Part shown: piece by piece, positions 44,385-53,652 of the stretch | Numbering within the stretch: position 1 is the first letter of the stretch | How the letters are laid out: each line of letters opens with the position of its first letter | Assembly (NCBI GenBank): GCA_032881465.1 | Contig: CP126168.1 | Location: 2,852,001-2,916,000 of the forward strand | Origin: Parvibaculaceae bacterium PLY_AMNH_Bact1 | GTDB taxonomy: Bacteria; Pseudomonadota; Alphaproteobacteria; Parvibaculales; Parvibaculaceae | Reading direction: 5' to 3' | DNA: 64,000 nt | Position numbers and translations under genes: made by a program | The notes under the pieces: model-generated | What the model was told of the DNA's origin: nothing | Seen by the model: only the letters and a program-made list of their open reading frames with translations | Database searches by the model: none

Positions 44385-45578
44385 ATGACATATGCACAAG
44401 GCCGCTTCATTCACGACGCCGACAGCCACTTGATGGAACTCAGTGACTGTCTGGATCCCTATTTCGAAAAAAGGCTCCTGCAGCGGTTTCACGATACGCC
44501 CGCCTACAAAGCAAAACTAGCTCAAGAGACATGGGCGGAAACGGCACGCGCGAAACACCAAGACCCCGAATTTCGTGCAGACATGGGCGATGAGATCATG
44601 TTGCGCAAAGATTTTGATGCCCAAGGCTCTTTCCTGGCAGCTGATCGCCCGGCGGCCCTTGATGCCATGGGGTTTGCGAGCCAGCTTGTCTTTACGACTT
44701 TCTGCCTGGGAAATTTCGGCCTGGATCAGGGACGTGACATGGAGCTTTGTTATGCGGCCGCTGATGCACACAACCGCATGATGACCGATTTTTGTTCTAT
44801 CGATCCGCGACTGCTTGCAACGGCTTACATCCCATTAGAGGACTTCGATCGAGCGAAGGCCTCCACAGCGGAGGCGCTCAAGATGGGAACCAAAGCGCTC
44901 ATGGTCCCCTCCCTCTGTCCGCAAAACCATGGCCCTAGCCACATCGCCCTTGATCCCGTATGGGCGATGGCCGAAGAGGCGGGCATTCCCGTTCTCTTCC
45001 ATGTGGGCGGGGAGGAAAAGCTCAACCTGACCTACAAGGAAAACGGTCTGCCGCCGGTTCCAGACTTTCATGGCGGCGACGATAACTTTACATCCGTGAG
45101 CTACCTGCCCATTCCCAACGCCGTCATGCAGACCCTCGCTACGCTGATCTTTGATGGAGTCTTTGACCGTTTTCCAAAACTAAGATGGGGTGCGATTGAA
45201 CTCGGTGCGTCCTGGTTGCCGGGCTGGATGAAGGCCATCGATTCTGCGGCCCATGCTTTCGTTCGCAACGAAGACCGCCTGCAGAAACTATCAGACAAGC
45301 CATCTGCCATAGCACGGCGACAACTTCGTGTGGCCCCCTACCCTCATGAAGACGCAGGTTGGATCATTGAAAACTCCGGCGAGGACATGTGCCTCTTCTC
45401 CTCCGACTTCCCTCATGTCGAGGGCGGGCGCAATCCCCTGAAACGGTTTGATCAAAGCCTCGCAAACGTCTCAGCCGATGCCCGCGACCGGTTCTACATC
45501 GACAACTTTGTCGATCTGATGGGCGAAGGTCTGCCGCAAAACCTGCGCCGCCCAGAAGAATTAGACGCCGCATCCTGA
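44385..45578 (+). CDS. amidohydrolase family protein
   Basis: A 397-residue metal-dependent hydrolase of the Amidohydro_2 family. The metal site begins FIHDADSHLMELSD; an HVGGEEK block and SSDFPHVEGGRNPLKRFDQS near the end complete the barrel. This family often works as decarboxylases or hydrolases in aromatic or cyclic compound breakdown. The start at 44385 follows GGGGGAAAA. It is on the same strand as the exporter but separated by about 100 bases and a TTTTTT stretch, so probably a separate unit. Confidence 0.9.
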   Translation: MTYAQGRFIHDADSHLMELSDCLDPYFEKRLLQRFHDTPAYKAKLAQETWAETARAKHQDPEFRADMGDEIMLRKDFDAQGSFLAADRPAALDAMGFASQLVFTTFCLGNFGLDQGRDMELCYAAADAHNRMMTDFCSIDPRLLATAYIPLEDFDRAKASTAEALKMGTKALMVPSLCPQNHGPSHIALDPVWAMAEEAGIPVLFHVGGEEKLNLTYKENGLPPVPDFHGGDDNFTSVSYLPIPNAVMQTLATLIFDGVFDRFPKLRWGAIELGASWLPGWMKAIDSAAHAFVRNEDRLQKLSDKPSAIARRQLRVAPYPHEDAGWIIENSGEDMCLFSSDFPHVEGGRNPLKRFDQSLANVSADARDRFYIDNFVDLMGEGLPQNLRRPEELDAAS

Positions 45579-45768
45579 GCTGCGTGCAGCAAAGGCACTA
45601 CCGGGGCCTCAGTCAAAAATGATTGCGGGGTTTATCCAGTCTCGCCTTGATTTTCGACCCAACTCTTAGATAGTCGCCTTATAAAGACACTAAGCGCTCT
45701 CCCTACGGAAGATAGAGCGCCAGCATTGCACACGCCTGACGCGAGAGGCGGTGTAAGAGGAAATGCAC

Positions 45769-46770
45769 ATGTGGACCATAGCTCTTGTTGTAATCGCCGC
45801 GTTGCTAGTCTGGCATCTCTGGGAACTGCAGCATCGCAAAACCCGAGCTATGTCCGGCGGGTTCCATGCTGACATCATGCTGCCTCATGAACAGGAGTGG
45901 GAGCTTTATCACAATGACTTCTCACTTTGCTCGAAGAAGAGCCGTGTGTGCCTCGCCGAACTTGGCATTCATTACAAACCCCATCACATCGACCTGATCG
46001 AAACAGGGTCTTATGAAACACTCTCCCGACATTACCTCAAGGTGAATCCCAGCGCGGTTGTTCCCGTTCTGGTTCACGACGGGCACCCAATCTACGAGTC
46101 GCATGATCAGCTTGAATATGCGGCAGCCCACTCACCCAATCCCAGCCTTCTCGTGCCACAGGATGCTGCGAAGCGAGCGTTAATGGACCATTGGGTTCAT
46201 AAGTCATCTCTCATCGGAGACAACCCAATCGACGCCGTCGACGAAACAGCGGGCAATGCGGTACCGGGGCTCACGACACCCATTTTTGCTGCAATGGTGA
46301 CGCACATCCCAACACGGCGAATTCTGACCGGGCTGCTGTTTCATAGACTGAAAGTACGCGCCGTGTTCTTCCTCGCCCTCAAACTTTTCGGCCTCAAAAA
46401 TCTCCCCAAGATGAAGCCTGTTATCGCACTACTTCATAGCTCCAAGAAAGCAATGCAGACCCATTTTGACGAGCTGGAAACAGCCCTGGAAAAGTCCGGT
46501 GGTCCTTGGGTTGTTGGCGATCAGTTCACACTAGCCGATGTCGGCATCATGGTGATCTTCGACCGTCTGCGCGAGGGGGATTGGCTGGACGAGTTCCTCA
46601 TTGATGCCCGGCCTAATATCCGTGCCTATTGGAAGGCGCTTCAAGAGCGACCCAGCTATCAGGCAGGCATCGCGGACCACATGCACCCAATGGTGACACA
46701 GGGCACGAACGACATCATCGATCTAAAGCAGAACGACCAGAGCTTCAGTGCTGCGATGTCAGGATCGTAG
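45769..46770 (+). CDS. membrane-anchored glutathione S-transferase-like protein
   Basis: A 333-residue protein. Residues 1-20 (MWTIALVVIAALLVWHLWEL) form a membrane anchor, which is unusual for this fold. The GST N-domain follows (LYHNDFSLCSKKSRVCLAEL, PSAVVPVLVHDGHPIYESHD), then an alpha-helical C-domain containing WVVGDQFTLADVGIMVIFDR. A Cys/Ser catalytic residue is in DFSLCSKKS. The start at 45769 is preferred over ATG 45763 because GAGG (45757-45760) is too close to the latter. A GCGCTCT/AGAGCGC dyad (45694-45720) lies in the upstream gap. Confidence 0.88.
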   Translation: MWTIALVVIAALLVWHLWELQHRKTRAMSGGFHADIMLPHEQEWELYHNDFSLCSKKSRVCLAELGIHYKPHHIDLIETGSYETLSRHYLKVNPSAVVPVLVHDGHPIYESHDQLEYAAAHSPNPSLLVPQDAAKRALMDHWVHKSSLIGDNPIDAVDETAGNAVPGLTTPIFAAMVTHIPTRRILTGLLFHRLKVRAVFFLALKLFGLKNLPKMKPVIALLHSSKKAMQTHFDELETALEKSGGPWVVGDQFTLADVGIMVIFDRLREGDWLDEFLIDARPNIRAYWKALQERPSYQAGIADHMHPMVTQGTNDIIDLKQNDQSFSAAMSGS

Positions 46771-46862
46771 CGACGGTCTATTGGCGCGGAGCCTCCTGGA
46801 CAGCTAGTCTCCTCTCAAACACCCTCAGCTGATAGGGTGAGGGAAAACCGGGGAGAGAAACC

Positions 46863-47861
46863 ATGTCCATGTGGAAGAACGATGAATGGCTGAGCCAACG
46901 AACGGAAGACATCATCGACCCTGGGCGTGAAATCGTCGATCCGCACCACCACCTCTGGCATCAGGAAGCAACGCTCTACGACCTTGAAGACTTATGGGGC
47001 GATACAGACAGTGGGCACAACATCACCCAAACCGTCTTTGTCGAGTGCGGCTCAAGCTACCGCGACACGGGTCCTGAGCACCTCAAGCCGGTGGGTGAAA
47101 CCGAATATGTCACGGCCCGCGCAAAGCACTCCGCCAAGACAATAGGCAAAGCAACCATCTCCGGAATTGTTGCACGCGCCGACCTCGAACATGATGACCT
47201 TGACGATATTCTCGACGCCCACAAAGAGGCGGGAGGCGACCTTTTTAAAGGCATTCGCCACGCGGGCGCACACGCTCATCACCCTGAAGTGCTCTCCATC
47301 CCGGGCGGCGCACCGGCTGATCTCTATGAACGCCCGGCATTCAGACAGGGGGTCGACCGTTTAGGCCAACGTGGCCTCACCTACGATACATGGCACTACC
47401 ACTACCAGAACAAAGCATTCCTTGATCTTGCCAAAGCAGTGCCGGGCACGACCATGGTGCTCGATCATTTTGGCACGCCGCTGGGTGTTGGGCCCTACGA
47501 AGAACAACGCGAAGAGATATTCGCCATCTGGAAGGATGACGTCGCCGCCATCGCGGACTGTCCAAACGTTGTCGCAAAAATCGGCGGGCTTGCCATGCCC
47601 GATAATGGCTTTGGGTGGAACACACGAGCGACCCCGCCACCATCTGACGAATTCGTGGAAGCGCAATCCCGCTATTACCAGCACATGATTGCGTGCTTTG
47701 GTCCACAGAGATGTATGTTCGAAAGCAACTTCCCTGTTGATCGCCTGTCAATCAGCTATCCCATTCTTTGGAACGGCCTTAAGAAGATTGCAAGCGGCTT
47801 CAGCGATGCCGAGAAAGACCAGATGTTCTCCGGCACCGCAAAGCGCATCTACCGTCTTTAG
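46863..47861 (+). CDS. amidohydrolase family protein
   Basis: A 332-residue TIM-barrel hydrolase of the predicted-metal-dependent TIM-barrel group (COG3618). It starts with DPHHHLWHQEATLYDLEDLW, and later shows TWHYHYQNKAFLDLAK and RCMFESNFPVDRLSISY, matching lactonase-like family members. It likely opens lactones or related intermediates in catabolism. The ATG follows GGGAGAGAAACC. It overlaps the convergent enoyl-CoA hydratase gene by four bases. Confidence 0.9.
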   Translation: MSMWKNDEWLSQRTEDIIDPGREIVDPHHHLWHQEATLYDLEDLWGDTDSGHNITQTVFVECGSSYRDTGPEHLKPVGETEYVTARAKHSAKTIGKATISGIVARADLEHDDLDDILDAHKEAGGDLFKGIRHAGAHAHHPEVLSIPGGAPADLYERPAFRQGVDRLGQRGLTYDTWHYHYQNKAFLDLAKAVPGTTMVLDHFGTPLGVGPYEEQREEIFAIWKDDVAAIADCPNVVAKIGGLAMPDNGFGWNTRATPPPSDEFVEAQSRYYQHMIACFGPQRCMFESNFPVDRLSISYPILWNGLKKIASGFSDAEKDQMFSGTAKRIYRL

Positions 47862-48580
47862 TGCGAAAACTTTCCCGAATTTTTGAGCATGTAAGCAGCA
47901 CCATGTGGCAGATTGAGTGCGGCATTTTCGCCGAACAGACGCTCCTTCTGTCCACCATAGATCTCTCGGTTCGCACCTAGTGGCGCAAGCTCTTGCGCCT
48001 TTTTCATTGCAACCGGAAGCAGTTCATCCAATTCAACAACTTGCTGAACAATACCTGCTTCAAGCGCCTGCGGCCCTGCCCAACGCCGCGCCAACTGCAC
48101 GGTCTCAAAGAACGCATTTGCCGGTATTTTGTGCCGGAAGAGTGCGAGCTCTGGCTCGGGAATTTTCATGCCGAGCTGCACTTCATTAGCGCACACGAAC
48201 CCGCGATCCACCCGCATCACACGAACATCATGGCAGAGCGACGTCATGAAGCCTGCGCCAAAGGCATGCCCATTAATCGCACAAACAGTCGGAACAGGAA
48301 GCGTGATGATACGCCCCATAAGCGCCATAAATTCGCCACCAAAAACTTGCCTGTCACCGCCCTGAGGATGGTCATCCGGCGCCTGCACCCAATCGAGATC
48401 AAGACCGTTGGAAAAGAACTTCTCGTCTGCCGACCGAGTAACAAGAGCTGCGGCACCGTCAGAAGCCTCAACTTCATCAAGCGCCCGAGCAATCTCGCGC
48501 ACGAAAGTTGTATTCCATCGGTTTTCCCCAGCATCCATTGTCAGGATAAAAACGTCTGCATCCCGTTCCAACTCAATCAT
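47858..48580 (-). CDS. enoyl-CoA hydratase/isomerase family protein
   Basis: A 240-residue crotonase-fold protein. KFFSNGLDLDWVQAPDDHPQ is the oxyanion-hole region and AINGHAFGAGFMTSLCHDVR the glycine turn. The EVQLGMKIPEPELALFR block is typical of delta3,delta2-enoyl-CoA isomerases (ECI-like) rather than true hydratases, which is a tentative refinement. It is convergent with the amidohydrolase gene. Confidence 0.87.
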   Translation of the reverse strand: MIELERDADVFILTMDAGENRWNTTFVREIARALDEVEASDGAAALVTRSADEKFFSNGLDLDWVQAPDDHPQGGDRQVFGGEFMALMGRIITLPVPTVCAINGHAFGAGFMTSLCHDVRVMRVDRGFVCANEVQLGMKIPEPELALFRHKIPANAFFETVQLARRWAGPQALEAGIVQQVVELDELLPVAMKKAQELAPLGANREIYGGQKERLFGENAALNLPHGAAYMLKNSGKFSH

Positions 48581-48767
48581 CCAAACTGCTCCTGCGCATC
48601 ATTCTTGGTGGTAGCTCTGTGAACGTGAGCTTCCAACAAGCCGCCAGGAACAGCAACCCAAGAATACGCACACCGGTCACATCAAAAACCAACAGACACG
48701 GCAGAGCGGCGGGGAAAGGGCCTAAACAAGAGACACCAACAATAACCGCTACCTGGCTGCCACTACC

Positions 48768-48965
48768 TCAGAAACCTGGCTCATCTTGGGAAGCAACCAG
48801 GGTGTCCACTGGCAAGGCAAATGCGCTGACCAGAATAAAAACAGCGTACACAAAAACCCCGACGATCAGATATGACGCGATTAGGAGCCCGATAAGATAG
48901 AGTATTGGCTCGAAAGCACGGCCCCGCGTGCCCACGTCGTGCTGCTGAAAATCTTCCTCACCCAT
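48768..48965 (-). CDS. small membrane protein of unknown function
   Basis: A 65-residue protein with a polar start (GEEDFQQHDVGTRGRAFEP) and two hydrophobic helices around ILYLIGLLIASYLIVG and YAVFILVSAFALPV. A strong AAGGAGGGGGC precedes the ATG, which argues that it is a real gene. No family is recognised. It lies alone between the enoyl-CoA hydratase and the Crp/Fnr regulator, divergent from the latter. Confidence 0.65.
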   Translation of the reverse strand: MGEEDFQQHDVGTRGRAFEPILYLIGLLIASYLIVGVFVYAVFILVSAFALPVDTLVASQDEPGF

Positions 48966-49320
48966 GCCCCCTCCTTGCCGGTAAAAACAGCGCGGCGTGA
49001 CCTAGCTGAAGTCAGGCATGCGAGTCCGTACGACGATCACAGGAAGCAGAAAATAGCAGACGGAATAAAACCGTTCTGTCATCTGGGCGACATTAACCGT
49101 CTTACAGAGACACACTTTATTGAGTTGGTTAATCTCATCATCACCCGGTGTAGAAAAACCCAGCCCACAAAGAGAGGTGAGGTGAGCCGAATTATTTTTC
49201 TCACCACTCCCAATGCTTAAACGAGTGTGCGATTGTCCCAAATGTATTTTCGCCAAATAGGAATGGAGTGACCGATTAGGCAGAAGAGTCACAAACCAAT
49301 CAGATATCATCACCTCGACC
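48966..49320. other. divergent intergenic region before the Crp/Fnr gene
   Basis: About 355 bases without a supportable gene. Several frames open here but overlap each other and have no features. A weak dyad GGTGAG (49181-49186) / CTCACC (49200-49205) follows a GGTGAGGTGAG direct repeat. No canonical FNR box is visible. Confidence 0.55.
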
Positions 49321-50094
49321 TTGAACCAGGTTTCGTTCTTCGCGTCATGGCCTGCCGAGACAATGGATGTCTTATGCGATGCCGCAGCGCTATGGCGTTT
49401 TGACAAGGGTGAGGCTCTCCTTACCGCCGGACAAGAAGTGGACGCAGTGATCGTGCTCGCAAAAGGGTCGGTCACCAATGAACGCACCTGGCCGAATGGC
49501 AAGCACATGATGACCGCTGTCTTGCGAACACATTGGCCGCTCAAAATACACGCCGTGTGGGACGGCCTGGAAGCCCCCTATGGCTTAACAGCAAGAGAAA
49601 AATGCGTTGCGGTTCTCATTCCACGATCAGTCTTCCTGGAAGTTGTGAGCCAAGACGTACATCTGCTAACGCAAGTGATGAACTTAATCTGCAACCAGCT
49701 TCGTCAGGAGGTGATTGCGGTACAGATGAAGACTGTCTTCTCGCTTAGGTGTCAACTGGCCCTCTACCTTTTCTACCACGCCCAAACGTCCTTCCACACC
49801 ATCACGACTGACGAGATGAGCGCCGAGACCGTGTCGATGGACGTTACCCAAGACGAATTCGCGGCGATGCTTGGCTGTTCACGGCAAAAAGTAAATGGCC
49901 TGATGAAGACAATGGAACGGGAAGGGATCATTCGGCGGCACGGGCGCCTGGTTGAAATCGCCGACCCTCTCCTCCTCATGGACGCCATGGAGGAAGATGA
50001 ACCCCTCTCTCTTGAACTGCGCATCTTAATCGCTGAACAACGCGCGCTCATCTTAAAGAATCGAGTCAGCTCGCCTTCTGATCAGAAGCCTTGA
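49321..50094 (+). CDS. Crp/Fnr family transcriptional regulator
   Basis: A 257-residue regulator. The cyclic-nucleotide-binding-like domain (about 1-120) includes FDKGEALLTAGQEVDAVIVL. The HTH reads TQDEFAAMLGCSRQKVNGLM and then EGIIRRHGRLVEI. It lacks the N-terminal FNR cysteines, so it is not an oxygen-sensing FNR; the effector is unknown. The TTG start at 49321 has no clear ribosome site; an ATG at 49363 is an alternative. The end overlaps an antisense LysR relic. Confidence 0.88.
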   Translation: MNQVSFFASWPAETMDVLCDAAALWRFDKGEALLTAGQEVDAVIVLAKGSVTNERTWPNGKHMMTAVLRTHWPLKIHAVWDGLEAPYGLTAREKCVAVLIPRSVFLEVVSQDVHLLTQVMNLICNQLRQEVIAVQMKTVFSLRCQLALYLFYHAQTSFHTITTDEMSAETVSMDVTQDEFAAMLGCSRQKVNGLMKTMEREGIIRRHGRLVEIADPLLLMDAMEEDEPLSLELRILIAEQRALILKNRVSSPSDQKP

Positions 50095-50176
50095 GCACCG
50101 CACAAATTCCGAGCACCTCGTTTCGCAACCATGTGCGCGCCGGGTCATCATGATTGTCTTCGTGCCAGACAATGTA
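50066..50176 (-). pseudogene. LysR-family regulator C-terminal relic
   Basis: Read on the minus strand, the last 36 codons before a TGA at 50066 give YIVWHEDNHDDPARTWLRNE and then VLGICAVLKASDQKAS, which resembles the C-terminus of GcvA-type LysR regulators. Immediately upstream the frame hits TAA. A different frame up to about 50345 gives a further coding-like stretch, suggesting a frameshifted and truncated gene. There is no N-terminal HTH anywhere near, so it is a relic. It overlaps the Crp/Fnr 3' end by about 29 bases. Confidence 0.45.
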
Positions 50177-50437
50177 CCATTAGTGCATAGGCGACCGAAG
50201 GCCAGATCGCTGGCTTCAATGACGCCAATGCAAATGGCTTCTTCGCCGATCTCCGCGCAGCCTGGGGGCGCTCCAGCAATGACGGTCTTTATTCGAACGG
50301 GTCTCTCGCGCGTGAAGTTCAGGGACTGCGAGGACGGATAGGTTGCGGCCTGAACCTCGCAAGAACCAGCGTCAGACCTATAGAAAGAGAGACGACAAGC
50401 TGGGGCTATTCAGTTTGTATACCAAAGACACCCACAC

Positions 50438-50495
50438 TATCTCATTGATTTACAAAAAGGTATTCAGATCAAAAGTGCGACTGTGTAGAAAAGTG
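50438..50495. repeat. two-part motif, copy A (possible attachment-site arm)
   Basis: TATCTCATTGATTTACA (50438-50454) and ACTGTGTAGAAAAGTG (50480-50495) match the segments at 56260-56276 (15 of 17) and 56302-56317 (15 of 16) with the same 42-base offset. The rest of the 495-base gap (50095-50589) holds the LysR relic and the promoter region of the AraC gene, with no other supportable gene. Confidence 0.6.
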
Positions 50496-50589
50496 CAAAA
50501 ATATTGGGCCACGTCATCCCGATTGTAGGAACCACATTATTCTTCTACTTTTATTGAGATAGTTTCCCGCGTGAGGCAAGATTCTTCAG

Positions 50590-51684
50590 ATGATGGATTT
50601 ACATCTCTTCCTATTTGCGATCGATGTCGTTGCCTTTGTCACCATCACCTTGATGGGAATAAACTTCCTCGTTTCACAACCTAGGAATTTAAATGCAAGA
50701 CTGCTCACGCTCATTTCATTTAACACTGCGTGCTACATCATCTTTACCCGATACATTTACTCAAACCTGATCCCCGCTCCCTATCAGGTTGACCCGGGTG
50801 GTTTTCTCATCCTGCTGCGCTTCGTCATGAACCTCACTCCAGGGCTGTTCATGATCCTCGCGCACTCTCTATTCCAGGATGACAAAAGGTTCCCACGCTG
50901 GCTTTTTGCCGCCTTTGCCGTGCAAGTTTTGCTTGAAGAACCAATTCCGGTGGCATTGTCAATTGATGTGGCTCTAGGCGACTTCCTGTTCGAGACAGTT
51001 CCGGCCGTCTTGCAACTTATCTTTACAGGGCTCGCCATGGCCTGGACGATCAGAAACTGGCGAGCAGATATGGTCGGAGAACGCAGAAAGTTGCGCATTC
51101 TCTTTCTCCTGGTCATTGGGATCATCATCATTTTTTCAGTGCTGGCGCGGATTTTGGTTCCGCTTGGCATCATCACGCCCCTCGCGACCTACCTATCGTC
51201 CAGCATCTCATACGCACTTCTAGGGGTCATCGGAGTATTGACAGCCCTTCGCGACGGCACGCATTTTTTTACTGAACCTGGCCAACGCACACCGTCGGCT
51301 CCGACCGTTTCTAAGGAAGATGCTCTTTCGGAGCAGGATGTTGCGACTATCCGCGATGCGTTTGAGAAGAACCACATTTACCGGGAAGGTGGTCTCTCTA
51401 TCGGGTCCTTGGCGGCCAAACTAGCGATCCCCGAATACCGTCTCCGCAAGATCATTCATAGAAAGCTAGGCTACCGAAACTTCAACGCCCTTGTTCATCA
51501 CTACCGTATTGAAGAAGCAGCAGAGCGACTGATTTCAGAAAATGAACGACATCTGCCTATCCTCACCGTTGCACTTTCTGTGGGCTACCAGTCGATCAAT
51601 CCTTTCAATAGGGCCTTCCGCGAGCTCAAAGACATGAGCCCGTCGGAATATCGCACTCAGTACAGCCCGAGCAATCCCGGCTGA
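50590..51684 (+). CDS. membrane-bound AraC family regulator with seven-helix sensor
   Basis: A 364-residue protein. Residues 5-225 form about seven transmembrane helices (for example DVVAFVTITLMGINFLV and LFLLVIGIIIIFSVLARILV). The C-terminal AraC domain (about 250-360) has LSIGSLAAKLAIPEYRLRKI and LTVALSVGYQSINPFNRAFR. It therefore senses something at or in the membrane and acts on DNA directly. The exporter genes downstream on the same strand are the probable targets, helped by operator-like repeats at 51709-51771. Confidence 0.9.
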   Translation: MMDLHLFLFAIDVVAFVTITLMGINFLVSQPRNLNARLLTLISFNTACYIIFTRYIYSNLIPAPYQVDPGGFLILLRFVMNLTPGLFMILAHSLFQDDKRFPRWLFAAFAVQVLLEEPIPVALSIDVALGDFLFETVPAVLQLIFTGLAMAWTIRNWRADMVGERRKLRILFLLVIGIIIIFSVLARILVPLGIITPLATYLSSSISYALLGVIGVLTALRDGTHFFTEPGQRTPSAPTVSKEDALSEQDVATIRDAFEKNHIYREGGLSIGSLAAKLAIPEYRLRKIIHRKLGYRNFNALVHHYRIEEAAERLISENERHLPILTVALSVGYQSINPFNRAFRELKDMSPSEYRTQYSPSNPG

Positions 51685-51708
51685 CCATTCAAAAAAACAC
51701 GAAAAACT

Positions 51709-51771
51709 GCGTCAATCACTTCAAAACCTCCCCATTTTTTGAAATTGACCAACACTTACAATCATTGACGC
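51709..51771. promoter_or_regulatory. repeated ATTGAC sites upstream of the HlyD-type exporter
   Basis: GCGTCAAT (51709-51716) and ATTGACGC (51764-51771) are perfect inverted copies 47 bases apart. A third ATTGAC lies at 51744-51749, and TTCAAAA/TTTTGAA (51720-51726 and 51737-51743) nest inside. They lie between the AraC gene and the exporter, fitting regulator sites; a hairpin ending the AraC transcript is an alternative. Confidence 0.45.
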
Positions 51772-51845
51772 GCGGGCAGATGCCTCCCGTGACAGCTTTA
51801 GCTTCTGGCCCACACACCCGTGGACCAGATAGCTGAGAACCCGTC

Positions 51846-52931
51846 ATGGTTGATGTACAAATCGAAAAACGTGCCCTACTTGATGAACTAGCAAGTCCCA
51901 GATCAGCTCAAGGGTCGCATCAAGGTTTTTCGGCGCCAAAAGCGTCCGGCGGCGCCGGGCGATATGTGTTCGCGATCACCGTTCTTGGCGCGATTGTGGC
52001 GCTTATCGCTTGGCAAATTGTGCCGGGAAAACAACTTACCGGTGCGGAAGAAACTGCTGGAGCTGACGTCGAACCTGGTCCTGCACCCGCTTGGCAAACT
52101 GTCACAGATAGCACTCCCTCAGCACCTCTCCTGCCAGCCATTACCAGTGTTCTGGATGCAACCGGTTATGTCGTCGCGAGGCGCCAGGCCGCCGTTAGTT
52201 CCAAGATAACGGGCAAGGTCGCTGAAATACTGATCGAAGAAGGCATGCTCGTCGAGGAGGGGCAACTACTCGCGCGGCTGGATGATCTCATTCCTCGCGC
52301 TGAATACAATCTGGCGATTTCCGAACTTGAGGGCACGAAGCTTGCCGTCAATGAACTCAGAATCTCCCTCGTACAAGCTCAGCGGGACCTCAAACGTGTG
52401 GAAACCCTTGCCGAAAGCGAGTTTGCAAGCCGCGCCATGCTGGAACGTGCGGAAACCAAGGTCGCTGAGTTGCGGGCTCAAATCTCAAGTGCGCGACAGA
52501 GCGTCAATATGGCCGACCGGAGAGCGGCCGTTCGGGCCCAGGTACTAGCAGATACAGAGATACGTTCCCCCTTTACCGGCATCGTAACAACCAAGTCTGC
52601 CCAGCCAGGAGAAATGATCTCACCTGTGTCAGCGGGCGGCGGCTTCACCCGCACTGGAATTTGCACCATTGTCGATATGAGCTCACTCGAGGTGGAAGTC
52701 GATGTGAATGAAGCCTTTATCGACCGGGTTTATGGCGCGCAGCCCGCGCAAGTGCTGCTGAACGCATACCCTGACGATCCATTCCCTGCAGAAGTCATCG
52801 CCATCATACCCGCCGCCGACCGTAACAAAGCGACAATCCGCATCAGAATTGGTTTCCTTGAAAGAGATGCACGTGTCCTGCCCGGCATGGGTGTGCGTGT
52901 GTCATTCAGAACAGAACCAAAACTCAATTAA
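51846..52931 (+). CDS. HlyD/MacA-type membrane fusion protein
   Basis: A 361-residue adaptor. One inner-membrane helix (about 38-58) is followed by a lipoyl half (VSSKITGKVAEILIEEGMLV), a coiled-coil hairpin (about 150-225), a second lipoyl half (TEIRSPFTGIVTTKSAQPGE) and a barrel domain. It pairs with the ATPase and two FtsX-type permeases downstream, a MacAB-like export system with an expanded permease set. The substrate is unknown. Confidence 0.9.
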   Translation: MVDVQIEKRALLDELASPRSAQGSHQGFSAPKASGGAGRYVFAITVLGAIVALIAWQIVPGKQLTGAEETAGADVEPGPAPAWQTVTDSTPSAPLLPAITSVLDATGYVVARRQAAVSSKITGKVAEILIEEGMLVEEGQLLARLDDLIPRAEYNLAISELEGTKLAVNELRISLVQAQRDLKRVETLAESEFASRAMLERAETKVAELRAQISSARQSVNMADRRAAVRAQVLADTEIRSPFTGIVTTKSAQPGEMISPVSAGGGFTRTGICTIVDMSSLEVEVDVNEAFIDRVYGAQPAQVLLNAYPDDPFPAEVIAIIPAADRNKATIRIRIGFLERDARVLPGMGVRVSFRTEPKLN

Positions 52932-52953
52932 GTCGACAATCAAGGAGGTTCCT

Positions 52954-53652
52954 ATGTCAGATAGTACCGCTGCTCTGATGAGCTGTCGCAACATCGAGAA
53001 GACCTACATAAAAGGCCGAGAGAAAGTGAATGTCCTGAGCGGCATCAATCTAGATATCACTGAGGGAGAGTTTCTCGCGCTTATGGGGCCTTCGGGCTCG
53101 GGCAAGACAACCCTGCTCAACCTCATGGGCGGGCTTGACCATCCAACATCAGGCGAGATCTTGATGAACGGGCGGGCCTTGCAAGACCTTTCTTCCAACG
53201 AGCTTGCCCGCTGGCGGTCTGAATATGTCGGCTTTGTCTTCCAGTTCTACAATCTTTTGCCTGTTCTGAGCGCTCGAAACAATGTGGCCCTGCCCCTTCT
53301 GCTCACGACCCTCTCCGCTTCCCAGCGGAGGAAAAAGGCGATGACGGCGCTCAAGATTGTCGGCCTTGAAGCCCGGGCGAAACATAAACCTCGCGAACTG
53401 TCTGGTGGCCAACAACAGCGTGTCGCCATTGCCCGCGCCATTGTCAGTGACCCCAAGCTTATTGTTTGCGACGAGCCAACCGGTGACCTGGACAGGGCAA
53501 CCGCAGATGAAATTCTCGATCTTCTGCAGGCCCTCAACCGTGATTTCGGCAAGACCATTATCATGGTCACTCACGATCCGAAAGCTGCGGAGCGAGCGGG
53601 CCGACTTCTCCATTTAGATAAGGGCCAGTTGGTTGGGGAGTTGGTGTCATGA
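52954..53652 (+). CDS. MacB/LolD-type ABC ATPase
   Basis: A 232-residue ATPase. Walker A is [13 protein letters not shown], the signature is [15 protein letters not shown] and Walker B is [13 protein letters not shown]. An H-loop VTHDPKA completes it. The start at 52954 follows AAGGAGG; the longer frame overlaps the adaptor gene. It serves the two FtsX-type permeases that follow, the first overlapping it by four bases. Confidence 0.95.
   Translation: MSDSTAALMSCRNIEKTYIKGREKVNVLSGINLDITEGEFLALMGPSGSGKTTLLNLMGGLDHPTSGEILMNGRALQDLSSNELARWRSEYVGFVFQFYNLLPVLSARNNVALPLLLTTLSASQRRKKAMTALKIVGLEARAKHKPRELSGGQQQRVAIARAIVSDPKLIVCDEPTGDLDRATADEILDLLQALNRDFGKTIIMVTHDPKAAERAGRLLHLDKGQLVGELVS

Noticed and set aside
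48619-48900. 93-codon plus-strand frame antisense to the small membrane gene
   Set aside because: The minus-strand gene has a strong ribosome site and hydrophobic helices, whereas this frame is low-complexity Thr/Lys-rich.
49002-49544. 180-codon minus-strand frame across the Crp/Fnr promoter
   Set aside because: It overlaps the Crp/Fnr 5' half and shows no domain features.
50341-50357. GGTTGCGG and TGAACCT next to copy A, similar to the tRNA acceptor and T-arm ends
   Set aside because: The matches are too short and spaced wrongly for a tRNA remnant.
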